Shown: piece by piece, positions 10,682 through 18,622 of the stretch
How the letters are laid out: every line of letters begins with the position of its first letter
Position numbering within the stretch: the first letter of the stretch is position 1
Origin: CAVONV01 sp963697355
GTDB lineage: Bacteria > Acidobacteriota > Vicinamibacteria > Marinacidobacterales > DATDRI01
Direction: 5' to 3'
NCBI GenBank assembly: GCA_963697355.1
Contig: CAVONV010000003.1
Location: 1 to 64,000, forward strand
DNA length: 64,000 nucleotides
Notes under the pieces: generated by a model
The model's input: only the letters and a program-made list of their open reading frames with translations
What the model was told of the DNA's origin: nothing
The model's database searches: none
Program-made: the position numbers and the translations under genes

Positions 10682-10915
10682 ATGGAGTTCAAGGAGCTGG
10701 ACACGGTGGTCCTCGTTCGGGATCTTCCTAAATACGGGCTAAGGCAAGGCGATCTCGGGGCAGTCGTTCAAGCATATGAGCCTGATGCTCTCGAAGTAGA
10801 ATTCGTAACTGCCGCAGGTAAGACAGAGGCTCTAGTGACCCTTGGCATCCAGTATGTCCGCCAAGTCGTAGACACGGATCTGATAGCGGTGCGTTCCCTC
10901 AACCAAACGGCATAG
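10682..10915 (+). CDS. DUF4926 domain protein
   Basis: A 77-aa protein, start at ATG 10682 with GGAG seven bases upstream (a GTG lies directly before it). The pattern VVLVRDLPKYGLRQGDLGAVV, then YEPDALEVEF and a final hydrophobic strand, fits DUF4926, a small beta-barrel-like domain family of unknown function often encoded beside toxin-immunity-type genes. It is followed 75 bases later by a HicB-like gene on the same strand. Function beyond the family name is unknown. Confidence 0.6.
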   Translation: MEFKELDTVVLVRDLPKYGLRQGDLGAVVQAYEPDALEVEFVTAAGKTEALVTLGIQYVRQVVDTDLIAVRSLNQTA

Positions 10916-10990
10916 ACCCGACCCTTCGCTGCATTCGGCTCCTAGATTTCGCTGTTGGACGGCAGCCAGGGGTCACAGAATATCAAAGAC

Positions 10991-11155
10991 ATGGCAACCT
11001 TCACGCTCGAGTATTGGATGGATGATGAGTGGTTCGTCGGTCGTCTACGCGAGATACCTGGCATCTTTAGCCAGGGTAAGACCCTGAAGGAACTCATAGA
11101 GAATGTGAGAGATGCCTACCGTCTCACGACAGAAAATCAGGAGACTCCCACCTGA
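10991..11155 (+). CDS. HicB-like antitoxin-type protein (orphan)
   Basis: A 54-aa protein from ATG 10991 (a TTG start would add 12 residues). FTLEYWMDDEWFVGRLREIPGIFSQGKTLKELIENVRDAYRLTTEN matches the partial RNase-H-like HicB fold: strand, PGxxSQGxTxxEA-type loop, helix. No HicA toxin (a small dsRBD-like protein) is found on either side, so it is an orphan or regulates something else. It ends without the C-terminal DNA-binding helix found in longer HicB proteins. Confidence 0.65.
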   Translation: MATFTLEYWMDDEWFVGRLREIPGIFSQGKTLKELIENVRDAYRLTTENQETPT

Positions 11156-11212
11156 TACGCCGGTACGAACCGAGGACATCCGGGCCTAGGAGTCAGAAGA
11201 GGTGTGAGAATC

Positions 11213-11701
11213 ATGGGAACTGCTGAGGAACTGACAGGCTATCGGTATCGTGGCGCTCGGGCTTCGGTGATTCTCCACAGGCAACAGATGCGAAAGTTCT
11301 ACAAGACCTGGCTGGCGGCGAAAAGCTCAGGTGTGGCGCTGCCCGAGACGGAGGATCCCAACTATCAGTCTTTCGATGCACTTCTTCGGCATGTTCTGCA
11401 TTGGGCCCGAGAGTACATGATGTGGATGTGTGAGAAGCTCGAGCTGCCGCCTCCGGAGATCCCACCGCCGCCAAGCGTTGACGAGGTGGCAGAAAAGGGC
11501 GAAAGCTATCTCGAGCTGCTGCTGGCCCAGTGGCAATCCCCTCTTTCTGATGTCCCTGCCGCGCGGTTCTACAGACCCGAGTACGCCGCACCATGGAAAA
11601 CCAAATACAGTATCGACGCTATGCTCGAGCATGCGGTGATGCACCCAATCCGCCATCGATTTCAGTTGATGGAGTTGATGGAAGACAAGGGTTCGTTGTA
11701 G
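11213..11701 (+). CDS. DinB/YfiT-superfamily protein
   Basis: A 162-aa protein (ATG 11213; an in-frame GTG at 11204 is possible). The helical layout and His residues in LLRHVLHWAREYMMWM and MLEHAVMHPIRHRFQLMELM fit the DinB four-helix bundle, in which three His bind a divalent metal. Family members include thiol-dependent transferases and hydrolases and stress-induced proteins; the substrate cannot be predicted. It lies between the HicB-like and DUF2293 genes on the same strand, with gaps of about 55 bases on each side. Confidence 0.65.
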   Translation: MGTAEELTGYRYRGARASVILHRQQMRKFYKTWLAAKSSGVALPETEDPNYQSFDALLRHVLHWAREYMMWMCEKLELPPPEIPPPPSVDEVAEKGESYLELLLAQWQSPLSDVPAARFYRPEYAAPWKTKYSIDAMLEHAVMHPIRHRFQLMELMEDKGSL

Positions 11702-11756
11702 TAGAAAGTAGGAAGTAGTGTAGTGCAGCGCCGTAGCATCGGCATGCGAGCCGTCA

Positions 11757-12440
11757 ATGGACAAATCCAAGAAAACTGGCAAAGATGACGATCTCGTCGT
11801 CTTCTCGATCGTGAGTCCATCCACCTGCTCCGAGTGCGGTTTTGAACTGCACAAGGGTAACTTGCTCGGAGTCGAGAAGGACAAGCCCCTTTGTCTCGGG
11901 TGCGCCGATCTCGACCATTTGTTTTTTCTCGCAAGTGGGGACGCTGCGCTGACTAGGCGAAGCCGGAAGTACTCCGCACTGAGCGCCGTCGTTTTGCGAT
12001 TCAGCAAAGCCCGAAAACGGTATGAGCGGCAAGGGCTTCTGGTCGAGCTATCCGCGCTCGAGCGCGCCCAAAAGGAATGCCTTGGGGATGAAGAGCAGCG
12101 GCGGCTCGCACGCGAACGCGCTGCCGTTGCTCGTGATCGCGCCGACGAGCAATACGTCGCCCGGTTTGAAGAGCACATCCGAACGAGCTATCCAAGCTGT
12201 CCTCAGGAAGAGGCCGCGTCCATTGCCAACCACGCGTGCGAAAAGCACAGCGGGCGGGTTGGCCGATCGGCGGCGGCGAAGCTCTTCGATACCGACATGA
12301 TCGACCTTGCGGTTAGAGCTCACGTGAGGCATTCGCACACGGACTACGATCGACTGCTCGGGCAAGGTTGGGACCGGCATGAAGCGCGAAACGCAGTGGC
12401 GGTCGAAGTAGAGCGGGTGCTGGAAGATTGGCGTATTTGA
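11757..12440 (+). CDS. DUF2293 domain protein with N-terminal zinc-ribbon-like motif
   Basis: A 227-aa protein from ATG 11757. N-terminal Cys pairs (CSECGFELHKG and CLGCADLDHLFFLASGD) can form a zinc ribbon. The C-terminal part (about 140-227: IRTSYPSCPQEEAASIANHA, VGRSAAAKLFDTDMIDLAV, HVRHSHTDYDRLL) resembles DUF2293, whose function is unknown. Rich in Arg and Glu in the centre, suggesting a long helix. A nucleic-acid role would fit the ribbon plus basic helix, but that is inference only. Confidence 0.6.
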   Translation: MDKSKKTGKDDDLVVFSIVSPSTCSECGFELHKGNLLGVEKDKPLCLGCADLDHLFFLASGDAALTRRSRKYSALSAVVLRFSKARKRYERQGLLVELSALERAQKECLGDEEQRRLARERAAVARDRADEQYVARFEEHIRTSYPSCPQEEAASIANHACEKHSGRVGRSAAAKLFDTDMIDLAVRAHVRHSHTDYDRLLGQGWDRHEARNAVAVEVERVLEDWRI

Positions 12441-12512
12441 GGTGCTCGCTCAGATGATCGCCCGGCGGCACCGGGCCTAGCCAAGTATGCGGTTGTTCGC
12501 TGCTCTTTCAGT

Positions 12513-12526
12513 TATAATCCCCCTTC
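12513..12526 (+). promoter_or_regulatory. Candidate -10 region TATAATCCCCCTTC upstream of the sqd1-like gene
   Basis: A perfect TATAAT (12513-12518) followed by CCCCCTTC. No good -35 hexamer is present at 16-18 bases. The same 14-base string occurs at 13926-13939 before the next gene. Confidence 0.4.
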
Positions 12527-12593
12527 TCGCTCGAGGAGAAGTTCGTATACAGTTTGCATGGTTTGACGTCAGCTATTGACAAAAGGAGCGAAG

Positions 12594-13777
12594 ATGCGGA
12601 TTTTCATTGCCGGTGTGGATGGATACCTGGGCTGGGCTTTGGCACAGCACCTCGTGAAGCGTGGGCATGATGTAGCAGGGGCCGACACCTACTTTCGGCG
12701 AGACTGGGTGGCCGAGATGGGGTCACAGTCGGCGACGCCCATTCTTAGGATGACGGATAGGCTCGAGGCATTTAGGGAGAACCACGGCAAGAACCTCCTA
12801 TTCGCGCGAGGAGACATCACGGACACGAACTTTCTGATGAATCAGTTTCAGCGGTTCAAGCCAGAGGCTATCGTCCATCTTGCTGAAAATCCGTCCGCGC
12901 CTTACAGCATGATCGATGTCGAACATGCGATATGGGTCCATAACAACAACTTGAACGGCACGCTCAACATTTTGTTTGCCATGCGAGACATTTGTCCCGA
13001 CGCACATTTGGTCAAGCTGGGGACCATGGGTGAGTACGGCACCCCCAACGTGGATATCCCGGAAGGCTTCTTCACCATCACCTACCGGGGCCGCAAAGAC
13101 ACCTTGCCGTTTCCCCGTCAGGCCGGCTCCTGGTACCACCAGACGAAGGTTCATGATTCCAACAACATCATGCTGGCTTGCGGCTGTGGGGACTTCGGTC
13201 GACCGACATCATGCAGGGCGTGGTTTACGGAACACGAATCGATGCGATGGGTGACGACGAGCGTCTATTGACCCGCTTCGACTTCGATCAGTGTTTTGGG
13301 ACGGCTATCAACCGCTTCTGTTCTCAGGCCGTCATTGGGGAGTCCCTTACGCCTTTCGGCAAGGGCCACCAAAGGCGTGGATTCCTTCCGCTTCGGGACT
13401 CGATGCAGTGTCTGACCTTGGCGCTCGAGAATGCTCCTAAAGATGGGGAATATCGGGTCTTCAATCAGTTTGAAGAAGTCTACGATCTCACGGAACTTGC
13501 AGAGAAGGTCGCAAAGTCGGCCGGCGAGATGGGACTGGATGTACGAGTCCGCAACGTGGAAAACCCGCGCCAGGAGCTCGAGGAGCACTATTATCAGCCC
13601 GACCACAAGCACCTCTTGGACCTCGGCTATCAACCCACACACGACATGGAGGCGGAGCTCAAAATCGTTCTCAACGACCTCGTCAAGCATCGGAGCCGGA
13701 TCGAATCTCGGAAGGAGGCTCTGATACCTGATATCCGATGGGATGGGCGTAGGGAGCAGGTGAAGTATCTGGGGTGA
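12594..13777 (+). pseudogene. UDP-sulfoquinovose synthase-like (SQD1/SqdB family), one frameshift
   Basis: ATG 12594 follows AAGGAG. The product is a Rossmann-fold SDR-type sugar-nucleotide enzyme: AGVDGYLGWALAQHL (NAD binding), HLAENPSAPYSMID, LVKLGTMGEYGTPN and WYHQTKVHDSNNI (Tyr-xxx-Lys catalytic pair), then WGLRSTDIMQGVVYGTR, MGDDERLLTRFDFD and NPRQELEEHYYQPDHKHLLDLG. These are the hallmark blocks of SQD1, which converts UDP-glucose and sulfite to UDP-sulfoquinovose for sulfolipid or surface-glycan synthesis. The first half reads to about 13173; between GCTTGC and GGCTGTGGGG one base is missing, after which homology continues in the next frame to 13777 (about 394 aa when joined). Assembly error or recent mutation are both possible. 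No sulfolipid glycosyltransferase (sqdX/SQD2-like) is adjacent. Confidence 0.85.
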
Positions 13778-13925
13778 CATTTTCATTGCAGGACAAAGCG
13801 ATATGCGGCCTCGGAGGGCCCCGGTATTCGGCACTGGCGTTCCGCTGACGCCCAATGTTCTGAGCGCTTCTTGCGCCTTCCTCAAATGACCCCTGCTGGG
13901 CAAACATACAGTGGCGCTGGCGGGA

Positions 13926-13939
13926 TATAATCCCCCTTC
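13926..13939 (+). promoter_or_regulatory. Candidate -10 region TATAATCCCCCTTC upstream of the peptide-use cluster
   Basis: TATAAT at 13926-13931 lies 24 bases before ATG 13956. The -35 region is not recognisable. Identical over 14 bases to the element at 12513. Confidence 0.4.
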
Positions 13940-13955
13940 GTGCGTAGAGGGGGTT

Positions 13956-14960
13956 ATGAAGCTTCTTGAACAAACCGTCGTCATCGACGGCTGCGCTTTC
14001 GGCGAAGGCGGCTTCCCGGGCTACACCCAACGGATGGCCGCGGCTTCCGTCGACGCGGTCTTTTTCACCGTTCCCGACTCTAACCGAGGTTTTCGAGCTG
14101 CGGCTTCCTCCATCGGGCATATCTACGACCGCGTGGACCAGCAATCGGACAAGCTCCGAATCGCGCGGCGGCCGAATGATATCGAAAGAGCCCAGACGGA
14201 GGGCGGCACGGCCATCGTTCTCGCCTTCCAAGATCCGGCTCCCATCGAGAATCGCATCGAGTTTCTACGCGTCTTCTATGAGCTCGGCGTTCGGGTGGTC
14301 CAACTCACCTACAACAAAGCCAACTACATTGGGACGGGCTGTGCGGAAACGGAAGACCGCGGGCTAACGGATTTCGGCCGTCAGGTGATTCGGGAGATGA
14401 ACCGCCTGGGCATGCTCGTCGACTTGTCTCACTGCAGCGGGTTGACGGCTCTCGAAGCTATCGATCTCAGCGAGCACCCCGTTGTTTTCTCTCACGCCAA
14501 TGTCCGAGCGATTAGCGACAACCCACGGAATCACACCGATGATGAGTTTCAGCAACTCGCACAAAAGGGGGGTGTCGTGGGACTGACTCCTTGGGGACCC
14601 CCTTGTTGGAAGCGTCAGAACGATGAGCCGCCGAGCTTGGATGATTATCTGGATCACGTCGAGTATGTGGTGAATCTCGTCGGTGTGGATCACATCGGTT
14701 TCGGGACCGACAACACGCTCGACGGAGCGGCGGATGAGGAAGGGACGAAGGCTCAGAGCAAGCTCTACCCTTCCGTCGTGGGAGAATACGATCGCCGCGT
14801 CGGCACTCGGCCCGAGGTTCGTTACGCGAGAGGGTTTGCTGGCTACCAGGAGCTCGATAACGTGGTCCGCGGCCTCGAGGCCCGGGGCTTTAGCGAGGAG
14901 CATATCAAGCAATTCCTGGGGGGCAACTTCATGCGAGTTTTGCGGGAAGTTTGGAAGTAG
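13956..14960 (+). CDS. Membrane-dipeptidase-like (peptidase M19) protein with altered metal site
   Basis: A 334-aa protein starting at ATG 13956; an upstream in-frame GTG at 13911 is rejected because it precedes the promoter. The TIM-barrel M19 family is recognised from YELGVRVVQLTYN, GLTDFGRQVIREMNRLGMLVDLSH, PVVFSHANVRAISDNPRN, DHIGFGTDN and LGGNFMRVLREVW. Classical members hydrolyse dipeptides with two zinc ions. Here the two barrel His (DLSH, FSH) remain, but the first motif, normally DGHND, reads IDGCAFGEGG, and the IEGG Glu is replaced in LAFQDP. It may therefore act on another substrate, use one metal, or be inactive. It heads a same-strand run with an AstE-like deacylase and peptide ABC transporter genes, which supports a role in amide or peptide use. 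Confidence 0.75.
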   Translation: MKLLEQTVVIDGCAFGEGGFPGYTQRMAAASVDAVFFTVPDSNRGFRAAASSIGHIYDRVDQQSDKLRIARRPNDIERAQTEGGTAIVLAFQDPAPIENRIEFLRVFYELGVRVVQLTYNKANYIGTGCAETEDRGLTDFGRQVIREMNRLGMLVDLSHCSGLTALEAIDLSEHPVVFSHANVRAISDNPRNHTDDEFQQLAQKGGVVGLTPWGPPCWKRQNDEPPSLDDYLDHVEYVVNLVGVDHIGFGTDNTLDGAADEEGTKAQSKLYPSVVGEYDRRVGTRPEVRYARGFAGYQELDNVVRGLEARGFSEEHIKQFLGGNFMRVLREVWK

Positions 14961-14968
14961 TGAATGGA

Positions 14969-15048
14969 GCGTTCGGAATGGGGTCAGACCCCAGGTTCGG
15001 AACGCTCGAATTTCCGAACGGCTGGGGTCTGACCCCATTCCGAACGCC
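14969..15048. repeat. REP palindrome pair, head-to-head (REP locus 1)
   Basis: Two copies of the element GTTCGGAATGGGGTCAGACCCC lie in opposite orientation (14971 plus, 15024-15045 minus), separated by a short AT-rich loop (CTCGAATTTCC). Each has the palindromic core GGGGTCAGACCCC. Located between two co-directional genes. Confidence 0.9.
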
Positions 15049-15068
15049 CGGGTGTGGGAGGAGGAGAC

Positions 15069-16097
15069 ATGAGTGAGGTGACGTTGGCCGGCCAGACGAT
15101 TAGGGCGGGCTCCAAAGCAGTGGTACGAGCTCACGTGACGGAAGATTTGGCAATGCCCATCAATATCCACGCCCATGTGGTGGCGGGGGCGTCGTCGGGG
15201 CCGACGTTGCTGCTCCTGTCCATGCTGCATGGCAACGAGTGGTTTTCCGTCATCATCCTTAGGGATCTCTTGAAACGTATCGATCCGGCTGCGCTCGCGG
15301 GTAACGTCATCGCTATCCCGGTGGCCAACACGGCGGCCTTTCTCACCGGAACCCGATGCAACATGGACGACTCGGATGAGCCCGACGCCAACCGAACGTT
15401 TGGCGGCATCTACGAGTGGATCACCAACCAGGTGACACGGACCATAGAAAAAGAGTTCTTCCCGCAAACGGACTACCTCATCGACTACCACGTCAGCGAC
15501 TGGGGCTCCGCCATGGCGGACATCAGCTTCACCGAAGACCACTCGAATCCCGCGGTTTCGGAAAAGTCACTCGCGATGGCATTGGCCTACGGCTACCCGG
15601 CGCTTCATGCCCATCGGGTTCAGACGGGACTCCGCGGGGCTCGGACCTCGCTCGGATGCGCTGGGGAAAAGTACGAGATCCCGGGGATCGTCTCCGGCGT
15701 TGGGGGCTTGGGCTGGGGGGAGGCTATCGAGCGGGACTGGCTCGAGCTCAACGTCAAAGGCACGCTGGGAGTCATGAAAAGCTTGGGCATGCTGGAAGGC
15801 AGGCCGGAATACTGCGACCGCTATTTCCGCATTGAAGACTACTGGCGAGTGAGCCCCAAGGTGGGGGGCTACCTCGAGCCGACCGTCGGGCTGGACCGGC
15901 AGTTTACCGAAGTCCAAGAGGGAGAACTGTTGGGAACGGTCACCAGTCCCACGACGTTCGAGATCATCGACGAGCTCCGTTCGCCGGGGCGAGGGACGAT
16001 TTTCTATGCTTGTCGACCGTATATGGTGCGGCCCGGGGCTTGGGCTTTTGGCGTGGCCGACGGGGAGAAAAGCGAATGGCGAACCGATCTGGTCTAG
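15069..16097 (+). CDS. Succinylglutamate desuccinylase/aspartoacylase-family deacylase
   Basis: A 342-aa zinc-carboxypeptidase-fold protein; ATG 15069 follows GAGGAG. Zinc ligands are seen as SMLHGNEW (His54, Glu57) and LIDYHVSD (His141); DEPDANRTFGG corresponds to the DLNRxF substrate motif. The C-terminal region (about 265-342) is the barrel-sandwich-like domain of this family (VGGYLEPTVGLDRQFTEVQEGELLGTV, GRGTIFYACRPYMVRPGAW). The family removes acyl groups from acylated amino acids or related amides; the exact substrate is unknown. It is followed six bases later by the peptide-binding lipoprotein gene, so both are probably cotranscribed. Confidence 0.85.
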   Translation: MSEVTLAGQTIRAGSKAVVRAHVTEDLAMPINIHAHVVAGASSGPTLLLLSMLHGNEWFSVIILRDLLKRIDPAALAGNVIAIPVANTAAFLTGTRCNMDDSDEPDANRTFGGIYEWITNQVTRTIEKEFFPQTDYLIDYHVSDWGSAMADISFTEDHSNPAVSEKSLAMALAYGYPALHAHRVQTGLRGARTSLGCAGEKYEIPGIVSGVGGLGWGEAIERDWLELNVKGTLGVMKSLGMLEGRPEYCDRYFRIEDYWRVSPKVGGYLEPTVGLDRQFTEVQEGELLGTVTSPTTFEIIDELRSPGRGTIFYACRPYMVRPGAWAFGVADGEKSEWRTDLV

Positions 16098-16103
16098 CAA
16101 GGG

Positions 16104-17660
16104 GTGAAGACGCTCATCACCTGGATGGGTGTTTTCGGCCTGGCGGTCGCGCTGCCGAGCTGCGGCTCGGGTGGTCGGGCGGAACCGAATACGCTCGTCT
16201 TTGCCTCGAGTGCCGACGCAACGATTCTGGATCCCCACAACACGACAGACCATCAATCGGATCAGATCATCATGATGATCAACGAAGGCCTCGTTCGTTT
16301 CGACGACGATATGAATATCGTGGGTTGTCTCGCCACGGATTGGAGTATGGCGGAGGACGGTCTGAGCTGGACGTTTGTCTTACGGGACGGCGTTCGGTTT
16401 CACGACGGCTCCCGCTTTGACGCCGATGTCGTGCGACGCAACTTCGCCCGCGTTATGGACCCGGAGCAAAATCACAAACGTCAGCCGCTTTTTTCGGCCC
16501 TCGAGAAAGTAGAGGTGATCGACGAGCTCACCGTGCGCTTCGTCACCCGATATCCTTTCGGGGCTTTCGAGCCCACCATGGCGCACGTCTCGGCCTACAT
16601 CCTTCATCCCGACCTCGCCGAAGCCCACGGCAAGAGCTACGGCACCTCGCCGGAGACGACCTCGGGCACGGGTCCCTACAAACTCGTGAGCTGGAAAAAA
16701 GATCGTGAAGTCATTCTGGAACGTAACGAAGACTACTGGGGGCCCAAGGGGAAGCTCGAGCGGATCGTCTACCGTCCCCTTCCCGAGGCGGCTTCGCGAG
16801 TGATCGCTCTCGAAAGCGGCGACGTCGATGTGATCACGCACATGCCTCCGGCCGATGTCGCTCGGCTGGAGGCGGCTCCGGATATCGTTATTCACAAAGC
16901 CGTCAGCATCGGTTCGCAACAATTCCGGTTTCACTGCAAGCGGAAACCTTTCGATGATCCTCGGGTGCGGCAAGCGATTTCTTACGCCGTCGACCGCCGG
17001 ACCATTATCGAGCATCTGCTTCCCGGACTCGCTCTCGCCTCCACCGGTCCCCTCACCCGGAAGATTCGGGGGCGCGCTGAGCTGGGCGAGATACCCTATG
17101 ACCCGGAAAAGGCGCGGGCTCTCCTTGGTGAAGCGGGCTACCCGGACGGCTTCGAGACCACGATCCACACGACGAATCGATACCTCATGGGAGTCGAGAT
17201 CGCGGAGGTCGTCGCGGCACAGCTTCGCGACGTGGGTATCCAGGCGGATATCGAAGTCATGGAGTGGGGAGCCCTCCGCCAGCTTTGGGGAGGGCTGACG
17301 GCTGAGGAGTGCCCCCTCGAGATTTTTATCATGGGTGCCGGGGCCTCGTCCGCCGATGCGGATTGGGGGCTCCGTCCCATCTTCATGACCCAACCGACGA
17401 ACGAGAACAACTACGGATTCTACTCGAACGCTGAGTTCGATGACGTCATCGTTCGCGCCATGCAAGAAGTCGACGCGGAAGCACGGAACGCTCTTTACCA
17501 TCGGGCTCAAGAGATCGTCTACCTCGAGGACCCGGGAGCGATCTGGTTGTATGACACCTATCACGTGGTTGCGGCGCGGAAGGATGTGATGGACATTACG
17601 GCTTCGGCACTGGGGGTGGTCACGTTCGAGTCCGCCTATTTTGCACCGGAAGCGAATTGA
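16104..17660 (+). CDS. Oligopeptide/dipeptide-type ABC transporter substrate-binding lipoprotein (family 5)
   Basis: A 518-aa protein with GTG start at 16104, six bases after the deacylase stop. The N-terminus has a lipoprotein signal (VFGLAVALPSC). SBP family 5 blocks are clear: SADATILDPHNTTDHQSDQI, LVRFDDDMNIVGCLATDWSM, WTFVLRDGVRFHDG, GTGPYKLVSWKKDREVILERN, RQAISYAVDRRTIIEHLLPG and the C-terminal NENNYGFYSNAEFDDVI. Family members bind peptides, nickel, opines or sugars; neighbours with amidase and peptidase character favour a peptide or acylated amino acid. Probably tethered outside the inner membrane, feeding the two permeases downstream. Confidence 0.9.
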   Translation: MKTLITWMGVFGLAVALPSCGSGGRAEPNTLVFASSADATILDPHNTTDHQSDQIIMMINEGLVRFDDDMNIVGCLATDWSMAEDGLSWTFVLRDGVRFHDGSRFDADVVRRNFARVMDPEQNHKRQPLFSALEKVEVIDELTVRFVTRYPFGAFEPTMAHVSAYILHPDLAEAHGKSYGTSPETTSGTGPYKLVSWKKDREVILERNEDYWGPKGKLERIVYRPLPEAASRVIALESGDVDVITHMPPADVARLEAAPDIVIHKAVSIGSQQFRFHCKRKPFDDPRVRQAISYAVDRRTIIEHLLPGLALASTGPLTRKIRGRAELGEIPYDPEKARALLGEAGYPDGFETTIHTTNRYLMGVEIAEVVAAQLRDVGIQADIEVMEWGALRQLWGGLTAEECPLEIFIMGAGASSADADWGLRPIFMTQPTNENNYGFYSNAEFDDVIVRAMQEVDAEARNALYHRAQEIVYLEDPGAIWLYDTYHVVAARKDVMDITASALGVVTFESAYFAPEAN

Positions 17661-17700
17661 TGCTGCCTCGCCTGTTGTCGGCTGACTCCTGACGATTCAA

Positions 17701-18621
17701 ATGCTCCTGAACACGACGCGCCGTTTGCTGGAGATGCTGACGGTCCTCCTGGGTGTCTCGGTCCTCGTCTTTCTCATGATCCACATGATCCCGGGCGACC
17801 CGGCTCGTCTCATTGCCGGGATGGAAGCGACCCCGGAGATCGTTGAGCAAATCCGCGAAGAATGGGGATTGGATCAACCGCTCTACGTCCAATACGGACG
17901 ATTCCTCGCGGGAGCTGCGCGCGGCGACTTCGGTGTCTCCTACCGAACCGGCACTCCGGTTTCCGAGGAGATCATCGAGCGGTTTCCGATCACGTTTGCT
18001 ATCGCTCTCGGCGGCGTCCTTTTGGCCACGTTCATCGGCATGTCCACTGGGGTTCTGGCCGCGGTCTTCCACAACCGCATGTGGGACGGGCTCATCATGG
18101 TCGCTTCCCTGCTCGCCATCTCTACGCCTTCATACTGGCTCGCTCTCATGTTGATGCTGGTGTTCTCGCTATCACTCGGGTGGTTTCCGTCGATCGGGAT
18201 CCGCACTCCCCTTCACTACGTCCTTCCGATGGTGACCCTGGGGGCTCAATCCGGAGGCATGATCGCGCGGATGACGCGCTCGGCGATGCTCGATGTCTTG
18301 CAGCAGGACTACGTCGGGGCAGCTCGAGCACGGGGACAAATCGAGCGAGTCGTGATACTGAAACACGCCCTTCGGAACGCTCTCATCCCTGTCGTGAGCA
18401 TCGTGGGTTTGCGGTTTGGGGGCTTGCTGGCCGGGACGGTGCTCGTGGAGAGTGTGTTCGGAATACCCGGACTCGGCCGTCTCGTCGTGGACGCTGTGGT
18501 CTTGAGGGACTACCCCATGATCCAGGGGGCCATTCTCGTCATAGCGGCCGTTTTCATTCTTATCAACACCATGACCGATATTCTCTACGGTGTCATCGAT
18601 CCTCGGATTCGAGTGAGTTGA
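17701..18621 (+). CDS. Peptide ABC transporter permease, DppB type
   Basis: A 306-aa integral membrane protein with about six membrane segments. The N-terminal helix and MIHMIPGDPARLI are typical of DppB/OppB-type subunits. The cytoplasmic coupling (EAA) loop is DYVGAARARGQIERVVILKHALRNALIPVV, and the C-terminus ends ILYGVIDPRIRVS. It pairs with the DppC-type gene starting one base after its stop. Forty bases separate it from the binding-protein gene. No ATP-binding subunit is encoded in the window, so the transporter must borrow ATPases from elsewhere. Confidence 0.9.
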   Translation: MLLNTTRRLLEMLTVLLGVSVLVFLMIHMIPGDPARLIAGMEATPEIVEQIREEWGLDQPLYVQYGRFLAGAARGDFGVSYRTGTPVSEEIIERFPITFAIALGGVLLATFIGMSTGVLAAVFHNRMWDGLIMVASLLAISTPSYWLALMLMLVFSLSLGWFPSIGIRTPLHYVLPMVTLGAQSGGMIARMTRSAMLDVLQQDYVGAARARGQIERVVILKHALRNALIPVVSIVGLRFGGLLAGTVLVESVFGIPGLGRLVVDAVVLRDYPMIQGAILVIAAVFILINTMTDILYGVIDPRIRVS

Positions 18622-18622
18622 T

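Noticed and set aside
13165..13185. Programmed frameshift in the sqd1-like gene
   Set aside because: No slippery heptamer or downstream stem, and homologs are single-frame; an indel is simpler.
16380..17564. 394-codon minus-strand frame
   Set aside because: Antisense shadow of the peptide-binding protein gene.
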